NCBI GenBank assembly: GCA_035772735.1
Contig: JASDFA010000016.1
Location: 168,521,001-168,585,000 of the forward strand
Origin: Datura wrightii
Lineage: Eukaryota; Streptophyta; Magnoliopsida; Solanales; Solanaceae
Reading direction: 5' to 3'
Length of the DNA stretch: 64,000 nt
Program-made: the position numbers and the translations under genes
The notes under the pieces: model-generated
Seen by the model: the letters and a program-made list of their open reading frames with translations, nothing else
Databases searched by the model: none
Told to the model about the DNA's origin: nothing
Shown: one piece after another, positions 11,873 through 21,848 of the stretch
Position numbering within the stretch: the first letter of the stretch is position 1
How the letters are laid out: every line of letters begins with the position of its first letter

Positions 11873-12741
11873 TGTCATGACCCGAGCATGGACCTCGGAT
11901 TGAGACATAAGACTTAGAACCACAAATAGCTCAAAGCTAACCCATGGCATATCATAATTCTAACATAACAACAAATAATAGAAAATATCTTAGCGGAAGC
12001 TTAATTGAGATATAACTAAACAAAAAGGAAAGGGTAAAAATCTGATAACAACATTGAATCATAAGTTGAAACTAACACTACACTATCTGAAAGCCCCTAC
12101 TAGTCTAATAGTTGCTGGGATAAGTCCCCAGCTAACTCCAAAATCTGAAACTAGAAATATACTGAAATAAAGAAAACAAAACTCCCATCCTTGGAAGATG
12201 AGGACTCATCACTATCAGCTGATAGAGTCTGTAATGTGTCTAACCGCAGGGCTGACTCTGAATACCTAGATCTATAAAATAAAATAATGTAGCATAGAGA
12301 GTATTCGGTCAATACTCTGAGTTTACTGAGTATGTGAGAGAAGTAACCGAAGTTGGAAACATGCCAGTAAACTAGAATAAGGTTGTACTAAATACATAAC
12401 TGAGGTGATGTACAATGACCCTCTCTACGATGCATAGTTACCGACATGATATGCTAGTTTGAAAATAGTTAAATAAAATACAAGTAAAACTAATTTTTAA
12501 GGTTCATGTACATGAACTGAAAAAATTGAAACTATAACTATAATTGTAAACTATACTGAACTGAAACTGATACTATAATGTGGGAGAGCCTATTAATCGA
12601 CAAACTCTAATCTAAGCCTCATGGAGCCCGACCTATAAACCTGGTTAGGAAGGCGTTCATACCTTGACAAGGGTAAGAACCATGATTAGCATGATGTCAC
12701 TCGTGACTCAAGGGGACATGCTCAAATAATGAGGATCTTGA
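11873..12741 (-). repeat. Partial Tekay-like LTR (minus strand), cut by Athila insertion
   Basis: It starts on the plus strand with TGTCATGACCCGAGCATGGA and runs parallel to 7251-8130, with recurring words such as GAGAGCCTATTAA and AACCATGA.TAGC. At 12741/12742 the similarity is interrupted by the TGTTGGGC start of the Athila LTR. The rest of this LTR would lie beyond the Athila copy and is not in the window. The five bases before the insertion, CTTGA, would be the left target-site duplication, but the right partner is not visible. Confidence 0.75.
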
Positions 12742-14344
12742 TGTTGGGCATATTCTTATGCCTACTTGCCATGTTTTCACCCATATTTTACCTTGTTTTG
12801 AGTTCATAATCGTTACGAAATGTATAAATTCATGTTTTCGTGTGTCTTTTGATCTAAAAAATGTTTTTATATATTTTGAGAAGGAAATCAAGGAAAAAGG
12901 ACCCCCCAAAATGACCAAAGGTATGAATAAAGAAGAGTTCGTGAAAATTGGCCTGGTGGTATGGCTGGCGTAACACGCCAACCCCTAAAGTTCAGAGAAA
13001 TCTGCACCAAAGTTGGTTATATGGGTGTCGTGGAATTCCATCTCCCAAACTTTAGAGGAGATTTTGATCAACACCTTGGCAAGATGGATGGCGTGGCGCG
13101 CTAGATGCATCCCAGACATAGGAAAATTTTCCAACATTTTGGTGCTTTGTATGGAGTGCCGTTTCAAAAGGGTTTAAATGCTCAAAAATTTGACTAACAC
13201 TCTGGTGCATTGATTGGCATGGGTTGCCCAGAGGATTTACAGGCTAAAAAAAATTTGACTAACTCTTTGGTGCATTGGCTAGCGTGGGGCGCCCGGAGCC
13301 AATGTTTAGAAGAAACTGAAGCCCAACATGGGGCTATGGAGGGTGCAGTGTGCCAGGCCTTTTCCTTGAGGGAGTTTGCTAATTTTTAAAGACAATTACT
13401 TGAGGGTAAAAGCTTCATTTAAGGGCTCACTTATAAATATAACATATAGGTCATTTGTAAGAAGGGATACATCGTTTTGTTTGATCGTAGTAAGGTTGTA
13501 ACGCAACTTTGGAGGAGAGACAAGTTCATAACTTAGCTTTCTTATTTTCTCTATTATTTTATGCTTCAGATGATGATTTCTTTGTTTTTCCTCTTGAATA
13601 TTAGTGGTTAAACTCCCATTCTAGGATTATGGCCATAACGATGGTTGAATTTTGAAAGATTGATTATTGCTAGTTTTGATTCTTCATTAAAGGTTGTTTA
13701 TATTTACTTATTTTAATTGTTTATTCACTAGACTTATCACCTTCTGAATAAATCTATTATCTTTTGGTTTAACTCGAGAGAGGAAACTAAAAGGATTAAA
13801 ATTAAATATAAAATAAGAATTCAGAGATCCTTTGGCCCATTGGTTGAAGGATAGAAGTTGTTGATGAGGATAGGGATATACCCTTCAAGCTTGTTTAGTT
13901 GATATAAAAGTAGCCATAACCGTTGTTTCATGTTTCTCCTTTGATCATAGGGATATAGGTATTATGGTTCATGAGATAGTTCTTGGATGCTTCGGAGAGT
14001 GGCAAGAAATGGGATAGTAACTTGCAACAAGCAACCTTTCAAAGAATTAATCTAGAATAATCAAGTCTTGAAAACACAATCTGATGCAAAAGTGCCATTT
14101 CCCTTGATTTTAATACTTATTTGAAGTGCAAACAAGTTTGAACAACTTTAGTTCATTAGTTTATTTTCATTTTTTGTTTAGTAGTTTAATTCTCGAACTA
14201 TTCTACATTTATATCTTTTTTTGGTAGAGTAGCGAAATAAAAAGTTAACCTTTAGCGATTAATTTGACAAGTCTTTAAGGAATTGATAATCGAGACTTCA
14301 CTATCATATATTACTTGATGACCACGTGCGCTTGGGAGATATCA
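12742..14344 (+). repeat. 5' LTR of Athila-like element
   Basis: The left edge TGTTGGGC and right edge ..GAGATATCA bracket about 1.6 kb. The first 700 bases are repeated in the truncated 3' LTR (20973-21604). Bases 12955-13370 contain degenerate units built around TGGCGTGGCGCGCCA. The remainder is AT-rich and non-coding. Short ORFs on both strands at 12697-13167 are chance frames over the LTR edge. Confidence 0.85.
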
Positions 14345-14350
14345 AGTTTT

Positions 14351-14369
14351 TGGTGCAGTTGCCGTGGAC
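14351..14369 (+). other. Primer binding site, Asp-tRNA type (degenerate)
   Basis: TGGTGCAGTTGCCGTGGAC lies six bases after the LTR end. Athila elements commonly carry a TGGCGCCGTTGCCGGGGA site for tRNA-Asp; this copy differs at three positions. Confidence 0.75.
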
Positions 14370-14517
14370 TTGAATATTGATTAATCATTTGTAGGTTAGG
14401 GTTTTTATTTTGCAATTCTATTTTCGTCTTGTTTTTTTCTTTTTTGATTGTGCACTTCACAGGTGTTGTGTGCTCAGTATATGCCAAGTACAGGAAATTA
14501 GGGACCACCTATAGTTT

Positions 14518-15795
14518 CTTTTGATCCTAAAATTAAGAGAACCTTTTTCAAGTTAAGTATGGAGAATAATGAGCAAGCACAGGGCAACAACCAAAGTGGG
14601 TTCCAATGCTTAACTTTGCTAGGCCAAACTTGGAGAATGCTTTTAAAGAGATCATCAAGCCGGCCATCACTGGAAACTTTGAGTTGAAGGAAGGGACAAT
14701 GTGGTTGGTCCAAAATGCTTGCCAATATCAGGGCAAGCCGCAGGAGGATCCTCACAAACATCTGATGACATTTGCTTAGCTTAGTGAAAACTTTCACTAT
14801 CAAAACGTGTCAGATGAGTATGTTAAGCTCATGTTTTTTCTATTCTAGTTGATTGGTGAGGCCAAGTAGTGGCTTCAGTATTATCCAGCAGGTTCCGTCA
14901 CCACTTGGGAGGCTCTTTCCAACAAATTCATGAAGAGGTTCTTCTCTTCAAGGAGGACAAAAGATTTGAGAGGGAAGATCTCTGGTTTTGTACAGAGAGA
15001 TGGTGAAACCTTGGCTCAGGCTTGGGAACGATATAAGGGCTACTTTAGAGATTTCCCATACCACATGTAGCCGAAGGAGATTATCAGGCACAATTTTATA
15101 GAGGGGCTGAAATCAGAGTCCAAAATCTTGCTTGACGCTATTGCATAGGGAAATTTTTTGTCCAAGGGCTATGAGGAGATAGAAGCTCTTTTGAATCTCA
15201 TGTCAGTAGGGAGTCCAAGACTATCAGGAATCAAGTAGAGGATTCATAGAAGCTAAGGTGCTAAGAAACCTTGAGGTAGATGGGGTTGCAGCAATCCAAG
15301 CAGATATTAGTCAGCACGTGAATGTGATCAGCGATCTTGTAACCATACCAATAGGATGTTAGGTTCAGTAGGTCCACCGGGTCCAGAATTCACCACCATC
15401 ATGTGAGGTGTGTGGAGAAGGCTACGCTTATTAAGGTTGTCCACTAAGCCTAGAGTCTATATGTTTTGTGGGACAACAAGGTCGTGGTAGAGGTTTTATA
15501 GGTAAAAACTATAACCAGGGGTACCGAAATACAACCAATCTCTTATGGAGAGGATATCAAAATCTCCAAAGTCCCCAGAATAACTATCTAAGACCTTAGG
15601 GCCAGTAGCCTAAGAGTTCACTCAACGAAATGATGAAATAGTGGATGGTTCAGCAGAATCAGGTAGTTAATGAGATGCAGAAGTCTATCCACGAGCTGGA
15701 GAGACAGATGGGGAAATTTGACCTTCGACAGACTAATAGATCACAAGGATCACTTCTGAGTAACACTGAGAAGAACCCTAAGGAAAATGTGAGTG
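14518..15795 (+). pseudogene. gag: Athila gag, interrupted mainly by TAG codons
   Basis: After a start region near 14518 (FDPKIKRTF) and a frameshift near 14600, one frame runs from about 14605 to 15240 with Athila gag landmarks: RPNLENAFKEIIKP, TTWEALSNKFMKRFF, QRDGETLAQAWERYKGYFRD and IIRHNFIEGL. It is broken by five TAG stops in the same frame at 14777, 14846, 14867, 15068 and 15146. A knuckle-like CEVCGEGYAY..GC segment at about 15400-15440 has Tyr where His is usual. Further on, TAG stops occur at 15597, 15606 and 15639 in another frame, before ELERQMGKFDLRQTNRSQG. No product is expected. The protein would have been the capsid/nucleocapsid precursor. Confidence 0.85.
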
Positions 15796-16637
15796 CAATT
15801 TTTTTCCGTAGTGGTTAAAAGTTGGGTAAGGTGATCCCCAGAGATAAGAAAGTTGATGCAGAGCAGGTTGTGACATCCAAAAAGGAGGTTGGTGAGTAAA
15901 GAAACTCAAAGTTGAAAGTGGTAGAAGCCAGATCACCCCCTCCAACTTCAAAAAGGTTTGAGAAGCAAACGGAGGACACAACTTGCCAGAAATTTCTTGA
16001 TGTGTTAAAGTAGGTACATGTTAACTTACTGTTGGTACAACTTTTGCAGGAAGTTCCAAAATATGCCAAGTATCTGAAGGATATTATAGAAAACAAAAGG
16101 AGGCTTACGGAGTTTGAGACTATGTCTCTCATGTAAGAGTGCAGTTCTCTGGTGCAGAATAAAATTCCAAAGAAGTTGAAAGACTCCTGGAGATTCACCA
16201 TTCCAGTGGTTATTAGGAACAGAGAAGTTGGTTCAACACTATGAGACTTGGGTGCAAGCATTAATCTGATGCCTGCATCCTTGTTCAGAACCTTGGGTTT
16301 AGGTGAACCACATCCTACCATAGTGACATTGCAACTTACCGATCGATCTATTGCTTATCCTGATGAAATAATAGAGGATGTCTTGATCAAGGTGAGACCC
16401 TTCATCTTACCGATGGACTTTATAACCCTGGATTATAAAGTAGATGCAGTAGTTCCCCTCATTATGGGAAGAGGATTCTCATCCACCACTAATGCAGCTA
16501 TAAAGGTGAAGTCGGGAAAGATATCGATGACTATACATAGTCAGGAGGCAGTCTTTGAGGTGTTTAGAGCCGCAAGGATGCCACCTCACTGTGAGGACTT
16601 TCACAGTGAGACCAATGGTAGATCTTGGAGGGTGTAA
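15796..16637 (+). pseudogene. Athila aspartic protease region (decayed)
   Basis: The linker before the protease has several stops (for example TAG at 16010-16012). The protease core at 16245-16637 is an open frame of about 130 codons starting with the active-site box DLGASINLMP, followed by FRTLGLGEPHPTIVTLQL, IIEDVLIKV and a MGRGF box near 16470. The codon just before the catalytic Asp is TGA (16242-16244). The frame ends in TAA at 16635-16637, with no RT downstream. Opposite-strand ORFs at 15815-16321 are shadows. The protease would have cut the Gag-Pol precursor; this copy cannot. Confidence 0.85.
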
Positions 16638-18036
16638 GTAGGAAATTGAGTAGCATGTCCTGCATGAGAATTTAGTAGGTTTTCATGATCCTAACTATCT
16701 CACTCGAACGAAGGAGTGAGAAGGACTTTTGTTGTGCCGCGATGCTAAATCGGGTGCTATATGGGAGGCAACTTTTGAATGTCATGCCATGACTATAACT
16801 ATGGTGCTTGATGGGATACAACCCATCTTTCTAACATTTTTTGATTTTGTAGAGATGAACAGGGCTTTTAAGGCAAAAAGAGCTGGGAAAATAGCTAAAA
16901 AAGTCTAAGTCTAGGGCGAGATACCTGGTTTGGGGTGCCAGGTGTTAAACTTTAGACAATTTTTTTTCAGGTTGGTGCTATGGGTGGCGCACCGTGCCAA
17001 ACCCAATCTATGAAGAAAATCTTTTTCTATGTGTGTGGTGAGGTGACTGGCGCGCCGCGCCAAGGGTGTTATGTCCAAAAATATTTTGTTCAACGGGTCA
17101 AAATTTGACCCAAGGACCTTATAATTACTAAAAACCCATGACCCGCATCTTTATTTTGAATCCCCATTCATCCTCTCTCATTAAAAAGTGAAAAATAAAA
17201 AGCAACAAAATCCTCTCTCTTCCCTCACCTAACCTGTAACTCCCTCTTCCTTTTCCCTCCATTGTTGTCTTCTCTAAGAAGCTTGATGAAGCTAATATCT
17301 CCAACTCAAGTAAGTAATTCTCTTCTCCCTTTGTTATTTAGTGTAAAATGGATGCTCCCATACCCTTCTTCCCCAAGTTAAATACCCAAAATCACCATTG
17401 TTGGTGAAAACCTTAAATTTCGTAATATGGGTTTAATTAGCTTTAATCTCGCAAATTCTTCCATGATAATGTGTTATCCTTATTGGGTTGCTTATTTTTT
17501 GTTGAATGTAGTGATCTGAAGTTGTGGATATATGAAGAATTAAATTTCATGAAATTGGTGGATAGAACATTGATTGTAGAGAGAGAAAGTGCATAGTTCT
17601 TAAATTCTTGAATGTGAAGAATCTTGAGTTGTTGAAAATTCATATTAATTCATTATGGATTGTAGTAAATTTCATGTTAATAGTTGAATGAATTGATTGT
17701 AACTACTTCAATGTGTGGATTACTTGAGTTATGAATTAAATTTGAGAAGGTGAAAGGAATAGCCAAAGTGAGGCATTCTTGAAAAGAAAAGAAAAAAAGA
17801 GGAGAGATGTGAAAAGAATTCAAGAACTTGGTTGTACTGTGAAGTTAGTGGATAATTTGGATGTTGAGATTTGGGATGATAATGGGGGAAGTCTTGAGTA
17901 CCCAATTTGACATATTCTCGCTAGTATGCTAGCAAATTAAATGTGGGGTCATTTTGCACCCATTACACCTAATTAGCTAGTCTTTTTATTCACAAACTAA
18001 TCTTGTAAAGTTCTTGGTTGTTGATTGGAAGGCGTC
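16638..18036 (+). other. Athila spacer between protease and env-like ORF
   Basis: About 40-130 bases after the protease stop comes GTTGTGCCGCGATGCTAAAT and GGGAGGCAACTTTTGA, words I associate with the segment after pol in Athila-type elements. This places the missing RT-RNase H-integrase block at about 16620-16720. Bases 16910-17075 hold three units of the GGCGCGCC-type repeat also found in the LTRs. The rest (17100-18036) is AT-rich and non-coding, with CT-rich runs at 17210-17270. Confidence 0.65.
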
Positions 18037-19262
18037 ATGGCGTAAAAAGCTTACAAAGGAAAGAAAGTGGAGATCACTAGAAAGGGTCTCAAGTGGCTTC
18101 AAAAAGGAACAAAAGGATCGAGTTCATCGGTGGCCAAAGGAACCCTTGCTAGGAGATTTGGGGCAAAGGTTGTGGATCCTTATGGACTAACATGGTTCAA
18201 CACACAAAAGGAGGTCAAATATGCTCCTAATAACTGGATTGATGAATTCCTCCTTGCACTTGAGTTCCCCACTATCCATGAAAAGGTCCGCGAGTTGGGA
18301 TTGGGATATATCTTTGCCGAGCCTGAGGAGTGAAACCTCACTTTGGTGAGGGAATTTTATGCAAACTGGGACACTTCCTTTGGAGAGAGAAATAAGGTCA
18401 AAATAAGGGGTCAGGTGGTTCATTTCACTTTTAAGAGATCAATGACTTCCTTGATAACACTTGCAGTAGACCCATTCGAGTACTTTATTCTAGTAGAGAA
18501 GCCGCACTATTGTGACATTTACCATACTCTATATGATGAGCACTCATCCGCCTATTGGGCAAGGGACCACAAAGGCACTCACTTCACACTTGCATTCTCC
18601 TACTTGAATAAGGAGGTGAAAGTTTGGGTAAAGCTAGTTTGTGCCATGATTCTCCCTGGGACACACATAATAGAGTTCATTAGAGAGCCAGTCATGTTGG
18701 TATATATGCTGATGAAAGGGCTACCAATCAACTTTGGTGTAGTGCTCTGGGACAATATGATGAGATCGAGGGTCACCTGTAGGTGGAAGTACTGTTATGG
18801 CAGTCTACTGACTCAGTTTTTGAGAGATGCTGGCATTGAGGAAGAAGAGGCAGACCTTCACCTATCTCTAGCAGGGGTGGGCAAGGTGATGGATATCATG
18901 AAGGTAAATGAGCCTATCACTTCTACACCTCCGCTTCTCACTCTAGCTGATCACCAGGCTCGGGATGATAGCTGGCGAGGACACATATAGATTTGCATCA
19001 TAGAATTGGATGTCGGCCTACTACTGAGGAGATGGCGGCCCTGGAGGAGCGGTACCCACTCACGAAGAGTGTGATGCAGATGTGTAGAGTAGGACCAACT
19101 TTTGAGGAGTCATTGGACGATAATTAGGCCATGATGCTTACTGATGGGGTTGATGACTTGGATAATGATGAGGATGATGATGATGCCACGGGAGCCATGC
19201 AGATGGATGGCGATGATGATGATGATTACGAGTACAATCCTGATAATGATGATTGGGCATAG
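18037..19262 (+). pseudogene. Athila third ORF, env-like / putative plant transposon protein domain
   Basis: The likely original ATG is at 18037; its third codon is TAA (18043). The frame then runs open to a TGA at 18331 and continues in the same frame to 18990. The core LTLVREFYANWD (about 18340) and the basic KVKIRGQVVHFTF stretch are typical of the plant repeat protein found in the env-like position of Athila relatives. A frameshift near 18975 and a TAG at 19125 precede an Asp-rich C-terminus ending in NDDWA and TAG at 19260. I see no clear signal peptide or membrane span, so a true envelope role is not supported. Despite four breaks, this is the longest readable coding tract in the element. 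Confidence 0.78.
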
Positions 19263-20972
19263 CGTCCTGGGAATTTCCTTTTCTCTACCTACTTAATATA
19301 TTTGTTTTTGCACTAAGGATAGTGCACCATTTAAAGTGGGGTGGAGGAAAGATTTCCTGTTTTCTCTTTATTTGCTAAATTCGTAGTAGGCTGTAGCATT
19401 AGTTGTCATTCTTGTGGTAGTAGATTTGTGATTGATTAGGTATGGATTGTAATAGATAGTAATGTTGATGACTGAAAACTTGGATGATGCCTTGTTTTGT
19501 CTGCGATGATTTGTCCATCCACTTTTTTTTGTTTTTGTTGTCATAGAGTAGTGGCTTTTCTCGATGATTGATGAATGACGACCATCTTAAGATAAATTAG
19601 TCATGTTTTTTTTTATTTTTTTATTATTGAATCATACATAAATCACTTGTGTGCTCTTTGATATTCCACTTAGCGGCTATGCTAGAGTAAATAATATGGT
19701 CATCTTAATTACATAAGTTAGAATTCCATGAGAGACACACATAGTTCTTTTACTCGACTCAATACTCTTTTAAGTCTTAATAATGAAAAAGATGTCATTC
19801 AATGTGATTGTATGATGTGTAGCTATAGGAAACCGACTAGACTTTTAATGCCATGTGAGATGAGCTTAATTGTTGTGATTTTTTCATAATGTAGCATCTA
19901 GAACTTGCCTTAATGTATGCTAGATAGCTAGTTGTTAAAGAGTTAAGAGATGATTAAGGCGTTTCTTTGAAAAAAGCCATGTTTTTCATGTTTGTTTTAC
20001 CTTCCTGAACATTATCCCTAGTTAACCCACTTGGGCCATAAGCCTTATTCTTTTCTTAGCCACAAAAGTAGCCTATTCTCTTTTGTTGTGTGACCTCTAG
20101 AATTATTTATCCAAAATAGTCGTAGGCACTTTGAGACTTGAAAGTGAAGGTCCACCAATGTATGAGTGATAAGGGAAAGGAAAGAAAGAAGAATTGTGTG
20201 GAAAGTAAGAAGAGAAAGTAGGAAGAAGGGGTGCCCAAAATATATTGTTTAGTTTCCGCTAGGACTATGAAAGAGAGAGTTTTAATAGTGAATATCCTTA
20301 TTGATTCTACGAGCAGAAACTAGCAGTCAAGTAGTGAATAAAGGGGCATGAAAGAAAAAATAAAAATGGTGAGTAGAATGAAAGGTGAAAAACATAGGGA
20401 AAAAGTGGTGGACATGAAAGATGAAAAATGTCTTAAACCTGCTTAGAATTTGTAGTCACTATCAAAGAAAATTATTCTTACCCATCCCTTAGACGATATT
20501 ACAACCAAAAGTCCTTATGATCTTAATCTCTTGAAATAACTAAGTAGTCTAGGTGTAAATAAAGGGCAAGCTTATGGTATGTTGCATATGTATAATACAT
20601 TGTTTTTGAGTGTGATTATGCCTTGATTATTATGTTCCATGCTTTGCATTGATAATTTGAGTGAGGAACATCACTAAAGTGAGGGGCACAAGATGTCTAA
20701 GTCGGTGTACTATATGTTGCATATTCCATAATCATGTTGTCCCTATTTTGAAAAATATGAGTCGGTTATAGAAGTTGTGTAGTCTTGAATGTGAAAATTC
20801 TGCATGTGCTTGATGTGAATTTCTATAAGTTGATGAACCACTTAATCATATGCTCTATCCTAGTTGGTTGAGTGTGAATTTATAGAGGTGACATGTGGTG
20901 AGAAAATATGAGTTTGTGCATAGAATTGAGGATTGTTCGAGGACGAACAATGGTTTAAGTGTGAGGTGGTGA
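19263..20972 (+). other. Athila 3' non-coding region and polypurine tract
   Basis: There are no recognisable genes. It contains T-runs (19526-19533, 19606-19621), a purine-rich stretch (20160-20420) with repeated GAAAGAAAG/GAAAGTAGG words, and at the end AAGTGTGAGGTGGTGA before the LTR. A GTTCGAGGACGAACAA dyad at 20936-20951 precedes the tract. Long untranslated 3' regions are usual in this lineage. Confidence 0.65.
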
Positions 20973-21604
20973 TGTTGGGCATATTCTTCTGCCCATTTGC
21001 CATGTTTTTACCCATATTTTGACTTGTTTTGAGTTCATAATCCTTATGAAATGCATGGATTCATATTTTTGTGTTTCTTTTGAGCTAACAAATATTTTTA
21101 GATGTTTTGAGTAGAAAATCAAGGAAAAAGGACCCAAAAATGACCAAAGGTGTGAAGAAAGAAGAGTTTGCAAAAATTGGCCTAGTGCTATAGCCGGTGT
21201 GGCGCGCCAACCCCTAATCTTCAGAGGACTCTGCACCAAAGTTGGTTCTATGGGTTGTGTGGTGTGCTAGGTCCTGAACTTCAGAGGAGAATTTAATCAA
21301 CACCTTGGTGAGATGGATGGTGTGGCGCGCCAGAAGCATCCTAGACTTAGGAAAATTTTCCAACATTTTGGTGCTTTGGATGGAGTGGCGCACCAGAAGG
21401 GTTCAAATCCTCGAAAATTTGACTATCACTCTAGTGCTTTGAGTGGCATGGGGCACTCAGAGAATCTAGAGGCTTAGAAATTTGACTAACTACTTGGTGC
21501 ATTGGCTGGTGTGGGGTGCCCGGAGCCAAACTGGACAGATTTTGCTGATTTTTAAAGCCAATTATTTGAGCAAAAAAGAATCATTTGAGGGCTCACTTAT
21601 AAAT
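20973..21604 (+). repeat. 3' LTR of Athila-like element, truncated by insertion
   Basis: It starts TGTTGGGCATATTCTTCTGC and parallels 12742-13435. Its GGCGCGCC repeat units are better kept than in the 5' LTR (perfect cores at 21201-21208 and 21324-21331). At GCTCACTTATAAAT it is cut by TGTTACACCCC at 21605. The 5' LTR continues at the same point with ATAACATATAGG (13435 onward). Confidence 0.85.
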
Positions 21605-21739
21605 TGTTACACCCCGTAAATTCCCGGCATATAGATGGCCTAATTACGTGTTGGTTAAGAGTATTTGAAAATCATACATGCTAGAAAAAGGCCCGGGGAA
21701 AGATCGGACCAGTGCCAAGTCGGCGCGTCGCAAGGCAAA

Positions 21740-21831
21740 ATGCGACTTATAAATTGCATTCCAGGAATGCAACTTATAAATCGCATTCCAAGAATGCGAC
21801 TTATAAATCGGATTCTCTGAATGTGATTTAC
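21740..21831. repeat. 26-bp palindromic LTR sub-repeats (three-unit version)
   Basis: Tandem units of the form AATGCGACTTATAAATCGCA are separated by TTCCAAG/TTCCAGG. Each unit is nearly self-complementary around TATAA. The second LTR has one more unit at 29061-29087. Confidence 0.9.
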
Positions 21832-21840
21832 AGTGTCTAT

Positions 21841-21848
21841 TATATAAG
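21841..21848 (+). promoter_or_regulatory. Probable TATA box of Tekay-like LTR
   Basis: TATATAAG is followed by CCCCTCCACTTC. It lies about 235 bases into the LTR after the sub-repeat array, a plausible position for the U3 promoter. It is the same in all copies (29122-29129, 54566-54573, 61848-61855). Confidence 0.5.

Larger units (their letters stand above)
5876..12741 (-). mobile_element. Minus-strand Tekay-like LTR chain (three LTRs, two gutted internals)
   Basis: Read on the minus strand from right to left: a partial LTR (12741-11873), a Met-tRNA-like primer site, gag and start of protease, a 3' UTR-like segment, a full LTR (10167-7251), a chromodomain end with 3' UTR, and a partial LTR (6776-5876). 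The 3' UTR-like segments at 6777-7000 and 10168-10500 resemble one another, which supports one family. Sharing of LTRs between consecutive internals suggests unequal recombination between LTRs, with large internal deletions. The right edge is cut by the Athila element at 12742. Confidence 0.8.
12742..21604 (+). mobile_element. Athila-like Ty3/Gypsy element, non-autonomous, 3' LTR truncated
   Basis: The order is 5' LTR, Asp-tRNA-like primer site, gag, protease, non-coding spacer, env-like ORF, long non-coding 3' region and partial 3' LTR. LTR starts at 12742 and 20973 both read TGTTGGGCATATTCTT. RT, RNase H and integrase are absent between protease (ending 16637) and the spacer. The 3' LTR is interrupted at 21604 by a Tekay-like LTR start. 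The length without the insertion and deletion fits a large Athila-type element. Confidence 0.88.

Noticed and set aside
15815..16321. 168-codon minus-strand ORF
   Set aside because: It is antisense to the Athila protease region, whose plus-strand frame carries recognisable motifs; it is a shadow frame.
19155..19250. GAT microsatellite
   Set aside because: It is part of the Asp-rich end of the env-like ORF rather than an independent repeat.
18037..19262. True viral envelope glycoprotein
   Set aside because: No signal peptide, membrane anchor or cleavage site is visible; only the position in the element is env-like.
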